This document shows positions 16,524-26,243 of a DNA stretch of 64,000 bases, in pieces. Each line of letters starts with the position of its first letter. The stretch's first letter is position 1. The position numbers and the translations under genes are program-made. Source of the DNA: Chitinophagales bacterium (lineage in GTDB: Bacteria > Bacteroidota > Bacteroidia > Chitinophagales > UBA2359). The DNA is taken from positions 1-64,000 of the forward strand of contig JAWKLZ010000001.1 of assembly GCA_041392475.1 (NCBI GenBank), written 5' to 3'. Below the pieces are notes generated by a model. The model was not told where the DNA came from. It did not search any database and was given only the letters and a program-made list of their open reading frames with translations.

Positions 16524-19106
16524 TTATTCTTCAATTTTTTCCCGATACAAACTTTTATCCACCACACTCGCCATAGCCCTCACATCCAATTCACCACCCA
16601 AAAATTCATTCACTTTTTTAGCCACTTCCATTGGATTCGCAATCGCCTCTGTATAAGGAATAAAACAAACTTCTACGTTGGGCATTTGCTGTTGCCAATT
16701 GCCAACACGGGTCAATGCCTGTTGGAATGCACGTTTCATACGATTTGGGCGGCGAGGGGGCATTTTTTTGTCGCTTTTTTCTGCCAGACGGTCGAGCATG
16801 TGTTGCTGAGATTGAACCACTTCATCCAAATCACGCTCCATAAAAATCACCTTATAGCGGTAGCGAAGCGGCAATTGAAATAACAACTGAGCAATGATTT
16901 TGACCACCTGATTTTCTTCAATATCCTTCAAAAACTTTTTGTCCGACGACAAGCCCTTCACCGCATCATGTTCGTAATAGCCTTTGGGGTTGCTTTCATC
17001 CGCCTCCCGTTTTTTGTCGGTAAAAGGCGCAATTCCTCCTTTGTCCAACATTTGCATCATCATTGAAGTACCCGAACGAGGCAAACCCGATACCACTACA
17101 ATTTCTTTCAGTGTTCGAGCCACTAATTCTTCACTAACTACCGCCGCTTTTTCAGGCTGATCGAGTTGATGTTCATAAGTCACCGCCAATTTTTGACGCG
17201 CCTTACTGATGTTTTCGTTCATACTCAAACTCACCTCATAAGCATGTGCAGCCCCTTCAAAATCACCGAGTTGATACAGTGCTTCGCCTAAATTGTAGTG
17301 CGCCAATGGGAAATAATAAATCAACGCAATCGCCTCAACCAAACTTTGTGCAGCTTCCTCATACAAACCCCGCCTCAAATAGCTCAAACCCAAGCCATAA
17401 TGCGCTCGATGGCTTTGAGGGTCAATGTTTAAAGCTTTCAAAAAAGCACGTTCAGCATCAATGTACCGATTCAGCTTCAAATAGGCCTGTCCCAAAAGTA
17501 GGTGAATATTCGGGTTGTCTGGAGCTTTCACCTCAGCCTTCAATAGTTGCTCCAAAGCCAAATCTGCATTGTTTTGCAGCAAATGCAAATTCCCTTCCAT
17601 CAAATGCAAACCTGCACCTTCTTGCGGTATATGCCCCTTCAATACTTGCAGGGTTTGTTGGGCATCATCAATCCGATTGAGGTATTCATAACAACGCATC
17701 AAACGAAAACCATAGCGGGTTTGATCAGGTCGCTCATTGAAGAGCCGCTCCAAAATCGACAAAGCTTCCTCATACATTTGTCCATTCATATAGCTTCGAG
17801 CCAACCAAAAATGGTTTTCATCCACCGTTTTTTTGATGGCTTTTTCGGCATTCTCATCGGGTTTGTCAATATAGCCCAACTCCACCAATTGCTCCAATGC
17901 TTCTGCATCCATATAGGGGTCGTGCAAAACATCCTTGTCGTGCATACCACATTCTCCTTCAATGTTTTCCCAGCTATCTACTGATTTTAACTCTGGAGGT
18001 TTGATAAAAGCATCCGACAGCACCTTTCCGTCCATATCTTCTCCTACTGGCAAATCCAACATCGCCAAAACCGTAGGAGTAATATCCAACAAACTCGCCC
18101 CATAAATGCGCTCATCTTTTTTAATGTTCGGGCCTTTGATGACCACAATCCCATAGGGGCTATGCTCCAAAGCAGGCCCAGCAGGTTCTTTAGGAATCGC
18201 TTTTGGGCGCAAATGATCGGGATGGAAACCGTGATCTGAAATCAGCATAATCGTGGTATCTTCTCCTGCTAATTCCATCAATCTGCCCAACATCATATCG
18301 TGGTAGCGATAACCTGCGGTGATAACATAATGGTAATCATCGTACAAATCTTGTGGGATGTGGTCTTGTTTTGGAGGATGAAATTTCATGAATCCATGCC
18401 CAAAGTGGTCAATGGCATCGTAGTAAACGCCCAAAAAATCCCACTCTTCGTATTCCATAATGTAGGTTGCAGCCGAGTGAATCGTAGAACAGTCTGCAAT
18501 AATTTTTGCCACCGAATGAATGCGTTTTTGGGTGCGTTTGTCATCCTGCTTCATGTTGGGAGCATTCGGCAAAAATGGTAGCAAATGATTGGCAGTCAAT
18601 TCTTGGGGATGTACTCTCATTTTGGCGAACAGGTCAGATTTGCTAGCAGGATGCACAGTTCCTTGCATCATGGGCCATTCTGTCAGTTGTTCGTTTTCTT
18701 TGGGGTAATGGGCTTTTTGGTAAAAATTTGAAACCATCGTCCCATTGATGGGTTCGGCAGGGTGGGAGGGCCACCAACCGATTACATGGGTTTTGTAGTT
18801 TTCTTGTGTGAGCATGTTCCAAATTGCCTTGCACTTTCGGGAAGTGTTCAAGACGGGGCGAATCCCTTTTCCATCGGGTCGAGGCTCCGAAAATCCCCAA
18901 ATACCATGTTTGTAGGGACGCTTACCCGTACCGATTGAAGTCCACAACATGGGAGAAAGAGGTGGGTCGAGGGTCGCTAAATTCCCCATAACTCCTTCAT
19001 TTACCAGTTTTTCTAAATTTGGCATCAAACCTGCATCCATCATGGGATTGATGGCTTTCCAATCTGCTGCATCCCAACCGATGAGTAATATTTTCTTTTT
19101 TTGCAT
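16524..19106 (-). CDS. Phosphodiesterase/nucleotide pyrophosphatase-TPR-sulfotransferase fusion
   Basis: An 860-residue three-part protein. Residues 1-~370 are an alkaline-phosphatase-superfamily type I phosphodiesterase domain: IGWDAADW metal Asp, SPMLWTSIGTG nucleophile region, DAIDHFGHG, and ISDHGFHPDH. Residues ~430-645 are TPR repeats (for example AHYGLGLSYLRRGLYEEAAQSL). Residues ~670-860 form a sulfotransferase-type domain with the PAPS phosphate loop GLPRSGTS at 674-681 and an IFMERDLDEVVQS 3'-phosphate motif. There is no signal peptide, so all parts should be cytosolic. It heads the minus-strand glycan set. Sulfation or phospho-group editing of glycan or protein is inferred, not shown. 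Confidence 0.8.
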   Translation of the reverse strand: MQKKKILLIGWDAADWKAINPMMDAGLMPNLEKLVNEGVMGNLATLDPPLSPMLWTSIGTGKRPYKHGIWGFSEPRPDGKGIRPVLNTSRKCKAIWNMLTQENYKTHVIGWWPSHPAEPINGTMVSNFYQKAHYPKENEQLTEWPMMQGTVHPASKSDLFAKMRVHPQELTANHLLPFLPNAPNMKQDDKRTQKRIHSVAKIIADCSTIHSAATYIMEYEEWDFLGVYYDAIDHFGHGFMKFHPPKQDHIPQDLYDDYHYVITAGYRYHDMMLGRLMELAGEDTTIMLISDHGFHPDHLRPKAIPKEPAGPALEHSPYGIVVIKGPNIKKDERIYGASLLDITPTVLAMLDLPVGEDMDGKVLSDAFIKPPELKSVDSWENIEGECGMHDKDVLHDPYMDAEALEQLVELGYIDKPDENAEKAIKKTVDENHFWLARSYMNGQMYEEALSILERLFNERPDQTRYGFRLMRCYEYLNRIDDAQQTLQVLKGHIPQEGAGLHLMEGNLHLLQNNADLALEQLLKAEVKAPDNPNIHLLLGQAYLKLNRYIDAERAFLKALNIDPQSHRAHYGLGLSYLRRGLYEEAAQSLVEAIALIYYFPLAHYNLGEALYQLGDFEGAAHAYEVSLSMNENISKARQKLAVTYEHQLDQPEKAAVVSEELVARTLKEIVVVSGLPRSGTSMMMQMLDKGGIAPFTDKKREADESNPKGYYEHDAVKGLSSDKKFLKDIEENQVVKIIAQLLFQLPLRYRYKVIFMERDLDEVVQSQQHMLDRLAEKSDKKMPPRRPNRMKRAFQQALTRVGNWQQQMPNVEVCFIPYTEAIANPMEVAKKVNEFLGGELDVRAMASVVDKSLYREKIEE

Positions 19107-19261
19107 GAGCCTCCACTTGTCATTTTATTTGGCTCAATATAAGGATGATTTTTATTTTTTATAAAGCAAATAATTAACAAAATAATATTGGCGATGATAT
19201 AGAATAGAAATTAGTGACATCCAAACTCATAGAGTATTTTCGAGAGGACACAACACACACA

Positions 19262-20881
19262 CTATTGAACTATCAATTTACCGTTTTCAATATTGCCTCT
19301 TTCCCATTGCAGCCGATAAAAGTAAATGCCCGATTGAAGTGAAAAAAGTTCTATTTCATTTCGCTGTGTTTCCTTCAATGCCACACTTTTCACTAATTTT
19401 CCCAAGCTGTCAAATAGCTGCAATGTGCCGCTTTGAAGGACTTGTTTTGGATTTTGCTCCAAAGTCAAAAGCGTATTTGTTGTGGCGGGATTGGGGAATA
19501 ATTGAATTGTGGAGGATTGGAGATTTGTAGTGGGTTTTTCTTCAATGTTGGTAATCAGACCTTCATCGAATAAAGCTTGCACATAATCGGCTGCTTGTCG
19601 GATGGGTGCAAAACTGGGGCAGGGGTATTCTACACCTTCACGTACCCATAAAACTGCGAAGTGGAGTTCTTTTTGTTGGTTGGGTTGGATGGTGAAAGGA
19701 CCAATGCCCATCAACATTCTTATGTTTTGAGCAGGGTAATCTAGAGAACACATAGACCAACCATTTTCATCCTTTGGGTCGGAGGGAAACATGTGTAAGA
19801 AGGTTTCGCCATTGTATGTCATAGGGCTTCCATATTTTAGTAAACCCCATAAACCGTTGTAACCTTGTTCTTCATATTCAGGAAAGCCCCAAATATTTGG
19901 GTCTCCTCCTCGGTGCCAGCAAGTATATAAATCGGCATGAGTTCCGTCATTTTTTTGTGGCCCTTGAAGCAGTTTTATACCTGTCATGGGTATGTCCTCT
20001 TTGTATTCGCCATCAAAATCATCCCCATTGTAAACAATTGCCATGTTTCGCAAAGTATCGCAGCCCATGTAGTCATCATCGTACTGTCCTAAATCTGGAA
20101 CAATAGACATTCCAATCATCATAGAATCCATTCGCAAATTGGACTTGTTGGAGAAGGTGTATTTATAGAAAGTATGGTTTTGTAGCGCAGGAACACTATT
20201 GTAGGCATAAGCCATAGCATGGATTTCCAACTGAATGGTTTTATCTAAATAAGGAGAACCATACCCACCTTTGTCGTTGAAAACCCACCAAAGAGCCTGA
20301 TCTCCTAAGATTTCGGGATAATCACCGTCCATTGGATTGTAGTTGTCGTCGCCGTTTAAGTCTATGAAAGGAGCTAATTCTCGGTTGGGTGAAAAAGAAA
20401 TATGAGGGTTGTTTTTGGCAGGCCACTCTAAAATATCTTTGGGAATCTGGGTAAACAAGCCCAATCTAAAGGAATCCAAAGCAGATTTATTGATTTTCCA
20501 AATTCTATCGTAGTATTTACATATTTCGGGATAGGTATCTCCGATGTCGTCTAAAGGTCCTGGGAAATATCGCTCTCCTAAGCTCCATTGCCCTGCAAAG
20601 TTTTGGAAGACAATTCTTTTCCGCCCCATTTCATCGACTGCTCCCAACCAAAAGTCGAAAGAAAACATGCTGTGTTTGCCGCTTCCTTTTGGGACTTCGT
20701 AATGCGGATGAGTGGTCAATGGGTCAAACCACATATTGCCACTTGCCCAATACCTTGCCCGCACATTGTTGATGTCTAAATCTGCAAAAGTGACTCCTTT
20801 TTCGCATTGGGGTAGTTGGGCATGAACATTGAAGTGGATGAAAAGTAGGACGAATAAGGTTTTGAAGTAGTTGTTTTGCAT
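19262..20881 (-). CDS. Secreted protein with T9SS type A sorting domain (paralogue of next gene)
   Basis: A 539-residue protein with a signal peptide (residues 1-21, ending VHAQ). A large extracellular body of unknown function contains a calcium-binding-like stretch, DLNGDDNYNPMDGDYPEILGD. The C-terminal ~75-residue sorting domain begins LFPNPATTNTLL and ends GIYFYRLQWERG...KLIVQ. The body and especially the C-terminus closely match the protein at 20893-22530. It should be exported by Sec, then through the T9SS to the surface. No catalytic motif was recognised. Confidence 0.85.
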   Translation of the reverse strand: MQNNYFKTLFVLLFIHFNVHAQLPQCEKGVTFADLDINNVRARYWASGNMWFDPLTTHPHYEVPKGSGKHSMFSFDFWLGAVDEMGRKRIVFQNFAGQWSLGERYFPGPLDDIGDTYPEICKYYDRIWKINKSALDSFRLGLFTQIPKDILEWPAKNNPHISFSPNRELAPFIDLNGDDNYNPMDGDYPEILGDQALWWVFNDKGGYGSPYLDKTIQLEIHAMAYAYNSVPALQNHTFYKYTFSNKSNLRMDSMMIGMSIVPDLGQYDDDYMGCDTLRNMAIVYNGDDFDGEYKEDIPMTGIKLLQGPQKNDGTHADLYTCWHRGGDPNIWGFPEYEEQGYNGLWGLLKYGSPMTYNGETFLHMFPSDPKDENGWSMCSLDYPAQNIRMLMGIGPFTIQPNQQKELHFAVLWVREGVEYPCPSFAPIRQAADYVQALFDEGLITNIEEKPTTNLQSSTIQLFPNPATTNTLLTLEQNPKQVLQSGTLQLFDSLGKLVKSVALKETQRNEIELFSLQSGIYFYRLQWERGNIENGKLIVQ

Positions 20882-20892
20882 AGTTTTGTATT

Positions 20893-22530
20893 TTACTGAA
20901 TCATTAATTTACCGTTTTCAACACCACCTTTTTCCCATTGCAGCCGATAAAAGTAAATGCCTGATTGAAGTGAAAAAAGCTCTATTTCATTTCGCTGTGT
21001 TTCCTTCAATGCCACACTTTTCACTAATTTTCCCAAGCTGTCAAATAGCTGCAATATGCCTTTTTGAAGGGCTTGATTGGAATTTTGATTCAAATACAAA
21101 ACAGCATTTGAAGCGGCAGGGTTGGGGAATAAGTGAATTGTGGAGGATTGGAGATTTGTCGTTGGTTTTTCTTCAATGTTGGTAATCAGACCTTCATCGA
21201 ATAAAGCTTGCACATAATCGGCTGCTTGTCGGATGGGGGCGAAACTGGGGCAGGGATATTCGATGCCTTCTCTCACCCACAAGACTGCAAAGTGGAAAGT
21301 GGTTTGTTCGAGGTTTTGAAGGGTGACAGGGCCTGTACTCATAAAAAGTCGTCTGTCAGATGGAGAATTTTCTTCTGAGCACTCTGACCAACCGTTTGCG
21401 TCTGTTGGCTCGGAAGGGTACATGTAGCGGGTGTGCGGAGGTAGCCCACCATTGAAGCCTTCTCCTCCATAGGTCATTTTCCATCCGTTTTTTGACAAAC
21501 CTCTCAAACCATTAAAAGCATCATTGTTGGACTCGGGGAAACCCCAAACATGAAAAGCGGGCTCTCTATTCCAAAAGGTGTACATATTGGAGTACGTATC
21601 GTCTTCTTTGGGAAGTCCTTGTAACAATTTTACTCCTAAAATAGGTGGATTTTCGCCATAATCACCATCTATTTCATCACCATTGTAAAAGATACCCAAG
21701 TTTCGGAGGGTATCGCAGCCCACATAGTCATCATCGAATTGTCCCAAACAAGCATCGAAGGACATGCCAACCATCACCGAATCCAACCTCAATTGTGATT
21801 TGTTGGTGAGGGTATATTGGTAAAAAGTATGGTTTTGAAGCTCGGGAATGGTGTTGTACGCATAAGCCATACAGTGCCCATCTATTTGTACGGTTTTATT
21901 GGCAGTGGGTGAACCAAATCCACCTTTGTCGTTGAATACCCACCACAAGGCTTGATCACCCAGTATCTTGGGAATGTCTCCATCCATTGGGTTGTAATTG
22001 TCGTCACCATTCGCATCTACAAAAGGGGCTAAGTCTTGCTCGGGCGAAAAACTTATGTGTGGATTGTTTCGAGCGGGCCATTCCAAAATGTCTTTGGGAA
22101 CTTCGCTAAGTAAGCCCAAACGGAAAGAGTCTAGGGTAGATTTATTGATTTTCCAGACCCTATCATATTCGTTACAGATTTCGGGAAAGGTGTCGCCCAT
22201 ATCGTTTAGTGGTCCAGGGAAATAGGCATTTTTGGCTCGTCCTGCATAATATTGAAATGCGGTTCTTTTTCGCCCCATTTCGTCTATAGCACCTACCCAA
22301 AGGTCAAACACGAAAAATGGATGAATGCCGCTTCCTTTCGGTACTTCGTAGTGGTTTTTGAAAGTCTGTATGTCAAACCACATATCACCACTTGCCCAAT
22401 ACCTTGCCCGCACATTGTTGATGTCTAAATCTGCAAAAGTGACTCCTTTTTCGCATTGGGGGAGTTGGGCGTGACCATTGAAGTGGAAGAAAAGTAGGAA
22501 GAATAGGATTTTGAAGTAAGCAGGTTTCAT
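20893..22530 (-). CDS. Secreted protein with T9SS type A sorting domain (tandem paralogue)
   Basis: A 545-residue protein. The signal peptide MKPAYFKILFFLLFFHFNGHAQ is directly comparable to that of the downstream copy, which favours the ATG at 22530 over 22551. It shares the QLPQCEKGVTFADLDINNVRARYWASG start, the ANGDDNYNPMDGD motif and an almost identical sorting domain with the neighbour. An 11-bp gap separates the two genes. The function of the body is unknown. Confidence 0.85.
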   Translation of the reverse strand: MKPAYFKILFFLLFFHFNGHAQLPQCEKGVTFADLDINNVRARYWASGDMWFDIQTFKNHYEVPKGSGIHPFFVFDLWVGAIDEMGRKRTAFQYYAGRAKNAYFPGPLNDMGDTFPEICNEYDRVWKINKSTLDSFRLGLLSEVPKDILEWPARNNPHISFSPEQDLAPFVDANGDDNYNPMDGDIPKILGDQALWWVFNDKGGFGSPTANKTVQIDGHCMAYAYNTIPELQNHTFYQYTLTNKSQLRLDSVMVGMSFDACLGQFDDDYVGCDTLRNLGIFYNGDEIDGDYGENPPILGVKLLQGLPKEDDTYSNMYTFWNREPAFHVWGFPESNNDAFNGLRGLSKNGWKMTYGGEGFNGGLPPHTRYMYPSEPTDANGWSECSEENSPSDRRLFMSTGPVTLQNLEQTTFHFAVLWVREGIEYPCPSFAPIRQAADYVQALFDEGLITNIEEKPTTNLQSSTIHLFPNPAASNAVLYLNQNSNQALQKGILQLFDSLGKLVKSVALKETQRNEIELFSLQSGIYFYRLQWEKGGVENGKLMIQ

Positions 22531-22551
22531 ATTTTTTGTTTTGATTGGCAT

Positions 22552-22948
22552 ATCATATTATACGCATCAAAATTGCAGAAAATGCATTACTTTACCAAAT
22601 ACATTTTTTTGTGTTTATCGGTGCAATCATTGAAGAAGTTTTGGTTTTTGGATTGAAACAGGACCGTATTTGAAGGGTTGATTGTCATGTTGTTGGAATG
22701 TATTTTTGGGGAGCGTGTAAAGAATTGATGATAAAAGTCAAAAATTAGATTGATGATTATCATTTTTCGTTAGGCAAATATGGGTGAACTTTACAATCGT
22801 AAAAAGAAATCAAACACTAAAAACAGATTCCAATATGTGTACTTCAAGATGCCCCTAAATCAGCTTCAAAAATTTGACGCTTTTTTTTGTTTCAAAACAT
22901 GAATATATGTTCATGTATTAATTTAATAATCTACAAATATTTATAAAA
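22552..22948. other. Intergenic promoter region between divergent genes
   Basis: These 397 bp are AT-rich and noncoding. Apart from the palindrome at 22897-22916, no clear TAnnTTTG box, hairpin terminator or ORF is visible. Confidence 0.5.
22897..22916 (+). promoter_or_regulatory. Operator-like near-palindrome upstream of the persulfide dioxygenase gene
   Basis: ACATGAATATATGTTCATGT has 9 of 10 paired positions and contains TGAA-N6-TTCA, a layout common for ArsR/SmtB-type repressors. It ends 32 bp before the ATG at 22949, a position suited to blocking transcription. The link to sulfur sensing is inferred from the adjacent gene only. Confidence 0.5.
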
Positions 22949-24361
22949 ATGAAAATCGAACAAATTTATACTGGTTGTTTGGCAGAAGCCGCTTATTATA
23001 TCGAATCCAATGGCGAAGCCGTAATCATTGATCCTTTGAGAGAAGTACAGCCTTATATAGACCGAGCTACTAAAGATGGTGCTACTATCAAATACATCTT
23101 TGAAACTCATTTTCATGCAGATTTTGTGTCTGGACACAAGGACTTAGCTGCAAAAACAGGTGCAAAAATCGTGTTTGGGCCAACGACAATGGAAACGGGC
23201 TTTGAGAAAGTAGTGGCAAAAGACGGCCAAGTTTTTGAGGTAGGAGGTGTTACCTTCAAGGTATTGCACACGCCAGGGCATACGATGGAGAGCAGTTGTT
23301 ATTTATTAAGTAATGAAGAAGGAAAAGAGGTTGGCTTGTTTACGGGTGATACTTTGTTTATTGGAGATGTAGGCCGCCCTGATTTGGCACAAAAAGTAAT
23401 CGCAGAACTGACACAAGAGAAGTTGGCAAACCATCTTTTTGATTCTTTGCGAAACCAAATCATGCCGCTTTCTGATGACCTTATTGTGTATCCAGCGCAT
23501 GGTGCGGGAAGTGCTTGTGGCAAAAAAATGAGTAAGGAAACCACAGATACTCTTGGAAATCAAAAGAAAACGAATTATGCACTGCAACCTGAATTGACTC
23601 GGGAAGAATTTGTGAAACAAGTTTTGACAGGTTTGACTCCACCTCCAGGCTATTTCCCACAAAATGTTTTGATGAACATCACGGGTTATGACAGCATTGA
23701 CGAAGTATTGGAAAGAGGGGTGAAGGCGCTCAGCCCGAATATATTTGAGACTGTTGCAAATGAGACAGATGCGGTAATCATAGACACCCGTTCTAAGGAT
23801 GATTTCCGTAAAGGATTTATTCCCAATTCTATTTTCATTGGTCTTGATGGAAGTTTCGCATCGTGGGTCGGTACATTGATTCCAGATATCAAACAAAGCA
23901 TTCTTTTTGTAGCGGATGAAGGCAGGGAAGAAGAAGTAGTCACCCGTTTGGCTCGTGTAGGGTATGACAATGCGCTTGGTTATTTGGCAGGTGGTTTTGA
24001 ATCTTGGGAGAATGCAGGTAACGAAGTAGATACGATTGATTCTGTGGATGTGGAGACCTTGGCTTCAATGAAAAATCCCAATATTTTGGATGTGCGTAGA
24101 TCAAGTGAATACAATAGTGAACACATTGTCAATGCTTTGAATACGCCACTTGACTACATCAATGACAGCATGGCGATGATTGACAAAAACAAGGATTTCT
24201 ATGTGCATTGTGTTTCTGGATATCGGTCATTGGCGTTTATTTCCATTTTGAAGGCGAGAGGCTTTGATAATTTGACTGACATCATGGGCGGTTTCAATGC
24301 AATCAAAGGTAAGACAGAATTTGAAATAACGGATTATGTTTGTCCGACTACGGAGTTGTAG
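22949..24361 (+). CDS. Persulfide dioxygenase-rhodanese fusion (CstB-like)
   Basis: A 470-residue cytosolic protein. The N-terminal metallo-beta-lactamase-fold domain (1-~240) has THFHADFVSGH (H54, H56, D58, H63) and LHTPGHTMES, as in ETHE1-type persulfide dioxygenases. A first rhodanese domain (~265-360) lacks the active Cys (loop reads VADEGREE). The second (~370-465) has the active loop HCVSGYRS with C421. This PDO-pseudorhodanese-rhodanese order is that of CstB from staphylococci, which oxidises persulfide to thiosulfate or sulfite. The role is therefore sulfide/persulfide detoxification. It is monocistronic and followed by a strong terminator. Confidence 0.88.
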   Translation: MKIEQIYTGCLAEAAYYIESNGEAVIIDPLREVQPYIDRATKDGATIKYIFETHFHADFVSGHKDLAAKTGAKIVFGPTTMETGFEKVVAKDGQVFEVGGVTFKVLHTPGHTMESSCYLLSNEEGKEVGLFTGDTLFIGDVGRPDLAQKVIAELTQEKLANHLFDSLRNQIMPLSDDLIVYPAHGAGSACGKKMSKETTDTLGNQKKTNYALQPELTREEFVKQVLTGLTPPPGYFPQNVLMNITGYDSIDEVLERGVKALSPNIFETVANETDAVIIDTRSKDDFRKGFIPNSIFIGLDGSFASWVGTLIPDIKQSILFVADEGREEEVVTRLARVGYDNALGYLAGGFESWENAGNEVDTIDSVDVETLASMKNPNILDVRRSSEYNSEHIVNALNTPLDYINDSMAMIDKNKDFYVHCVSGYRSLAFISILKARGFDNLTDIMGGFNAIKGKTEFEITDYVCPTTEL

Positions 24362-24398
24362 GAAGGATTCAAAGTAGGTTGTTCTTGGCATAAAAACG

Positions 24399-24441
24399 AA
24401 TCGGAGGTATCTGTTTACAGAAGCCTCCGATTTTTTTTTTT
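24399..24441. terminator. Rho-independent terminator
   Basis: A 9-bp perfect stem, AATCGGAGG/CCTCCGATT (24399-24407, 24424-24432), is followed by a run of 11 T on the plus strand. It ends the CstB-like transcript. An A-run before the stem could also serve the convergent protease gene. Confidence 0.88.
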
Positions 24442-24484
24442 GAAGTTGAAACTGAGTTTTTATTTCGAACTCAGTCATTGAATT

Positions 24485-26230
24485 TTAATCCGAAGTTTTC
24501 ACCGCCTGCAATGCAATCCGTTCAAAAGCATTCGCAATTCGCACCACATAAATCCCTTTTGGGGCAGATTGCCAGGCCGAAAAGTCAAATTTGTAGGGTT
24601 GTTCAGAAAGCACATCTGTGTGGTATTCTTCATACAGTCGTCCTGTGAGGTCGAACAGCTGAAGGGTAATGGACTCAGAGCGGGGTGCATAATAATACAC
24701 CCTTGCCGTATCATCGAAAGGATTGGGATACACAAAAGCCGTTGCTGGTGCAGGCATATTTGAAGGGGCAAGTTCAGAGAGGCGAAGATGAGCAGATTGA
24801 AAATCAGGAATACCATAACCCATTTCCTGAGAAGGTATTTCATATTGACTCGCACTTTTTTCAAGGGCTGCAATGATGGCTTGTGGGTTTTGGCGAGGAT
24901 GAGCCTGCAAAAGGCAAGTCACCAAACCTGCCATAATCGGTGAAGAAAAAGAAGTACCATTGGCATTCTGAATAGTTCCATCCACTGTCACTGTTTCAGC
25001 TGATTGTCCTTGAGCCATTAGGTTGGGTTTGACCTTATTATTGCTGTCAATCTCCAAACCAATAGAGCTAAAAGAAGCATATTTCTCGTCTTTGTTCACT
25101 GCCCCTACGGTCAATACGCTATCGGCATCAGCAGGAGTTGTGAGGTATTGCCATTGTTTGTTACCCTTATTTCCTGCGCTTACCACTACCAACATTCCCT
25201 TACTGGCAGCGATGTCTGCCCCTCTTGTAATCACAGCAGTATTGCCGTTCAAATCTTCGGCACTGTAGTCCATGCTCGAATCGTCAAAAGTAGTATATCC
25301 CAGCGAGGTATTGATGACATCCACACCTGCACTATCTGCCATTTCAGCCGCTGCCACCCAATTGTATTCTTCAATGCGGGATTCGGATTTGTTGTCTTCG
25401 GTTCGGAACAGCCAAAAGCTAGCATCAGGAGCCGTACCAACGAATTGACCGGGCAATTTTGCTGCAATCGTAGAAAGTACGTGTGTGCCGTGTGTGCTAT
25501 CGTGGTAGGGATTTTGATCTATGTCCACAAAGTCGTAAGTACCTACAATTTTGTGATTTTCATACAAATGTTGAAATACTTCCATTTTTTCCACATTCGA
25601 GAAACCTGCATCTATCACTGCAATGAGCATACCTTCGCCTGTAAAACCATGTGCATGAAGATAATCACCTTTTAGCATTTCGATTTGGTGAAAAGCAGCT
25701 CCATAATAAATACTTTCTTCTGGTTCGTCCTCATCTTCCACCTTCAACTGGACATCAGAAAACTTTGAAGTAATGGTCACATTCCTCCTTTTCTTTTTGT
25801 CCTTACCAATTGCAGTCACCTCTGTCACAAATGGCAGTTTTTTTAATTCTTCCAGTACATTGGGATTTTCTATAGAAACTACTGCACCGTTGAACCATTT
25901 TGAAGGATATAGAACTGTTGCACCTGATTGTCTAACAGATTGAAGATGATTAGGAGAAACAGGTAAATCAGCCTTCGTCAAAGGGATTCGGTAGCGCAAT
26001 CGGCGGTCTATAGCTCTTTCAGATAAAAAATTTTCGGGATGAGAAAGCAAATAAGCGGTGTTGGCTTTATCTGCAAAACCTACCCAATATTTGTTATAAG
26101 AGGTTTGGGCATAAGCTGAACCCATGCTACAAAATAGCAGTAAAGCAGTAAGCCAATAAAAATGATAGCCTTTGGTTGGGCGTATGTTGTCGTATTGTTG
26201 AAGGGAAAAATTGCAGGTCGTTTTTTTCAT
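24485..26230 (-). CDS. Subtilisin-like S8 serine protease with T9SS sorting domain
   Basis: A 581-residue exported protease. The N-terminal hydrophobic signal ends SAYAQ at ~42, and a prodomain-like segment follows. The catalytic triad is D in IAVIDAGF (~205), H in STHGTHV (~246) and S in NGTSFSSPIMAG (~427), with oxyanion Asn in VVSAGNKG. The C-terminal type A sorting domain begins VYPNPFDD and ends RIANAFERIALQAV. The protease should end up surface-bound or released by the T9SS. It is the last gene of a set with a lipoprotein 13 bp upstream. Confidence 0.9.
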   Translation of the reverse strand: MKKTTCNFSLQQYDNIRPTKGYHFYWLTALLLFCSMGSAYAQTSYNKYWVGFADKANTAYLLSHPENFLSERAIDRRLRYRIPLTKADLPVSPNHLQSVRQSGATVLYPSKWFNGAVVSIENPNVLEELKKLPFVTEVTAIGKDKKKRRNVTITSKFSDVQLKVEDEDEPEESIYYGAAFHQIEMLKGDYLHAHGFTGEGMLIAVIDAGFSNVEKMEVFQHLYENHKIVGTYDFVDIDQNPYHDSTHGTHVLSTIAAKLPGQFVGTAPDASFWLFRTEDNKSESRIEEYNWVAAAEMADSAGVDVINTSLGYTTFDDSSMDYSAEDLNGNTAVITRGADIAASKGMLVVVSAGNKGNKQWQYLTTPADADSVLTVGAVNKDEKYASFSSIGLEIDSNNKVKPNLMAQGQSAETVTVDGTIQNANGTSFSSPIMAGLVTCLLQAHPRQNPQAIIAALEKSASQYEIPSQEMGYGIPDFQSAHLRLSELAPSNMPAPATAFVYPNPFDDTARVYYYAPRSESITLQLFDLTGRLYEEYHTDVLSEQPYKFDFSAWQSAPKGIYVVRIANAFERIALQAVKTSD

Positions 26231-26243
26231 GCAAAAAATTGAT

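Noticed and set aside
16509..16883. Plus-strand ORF of 124 codons
   Set aside because: Antisense to the sulfotransferase domain of the fusion gene, with low-complexity composition.
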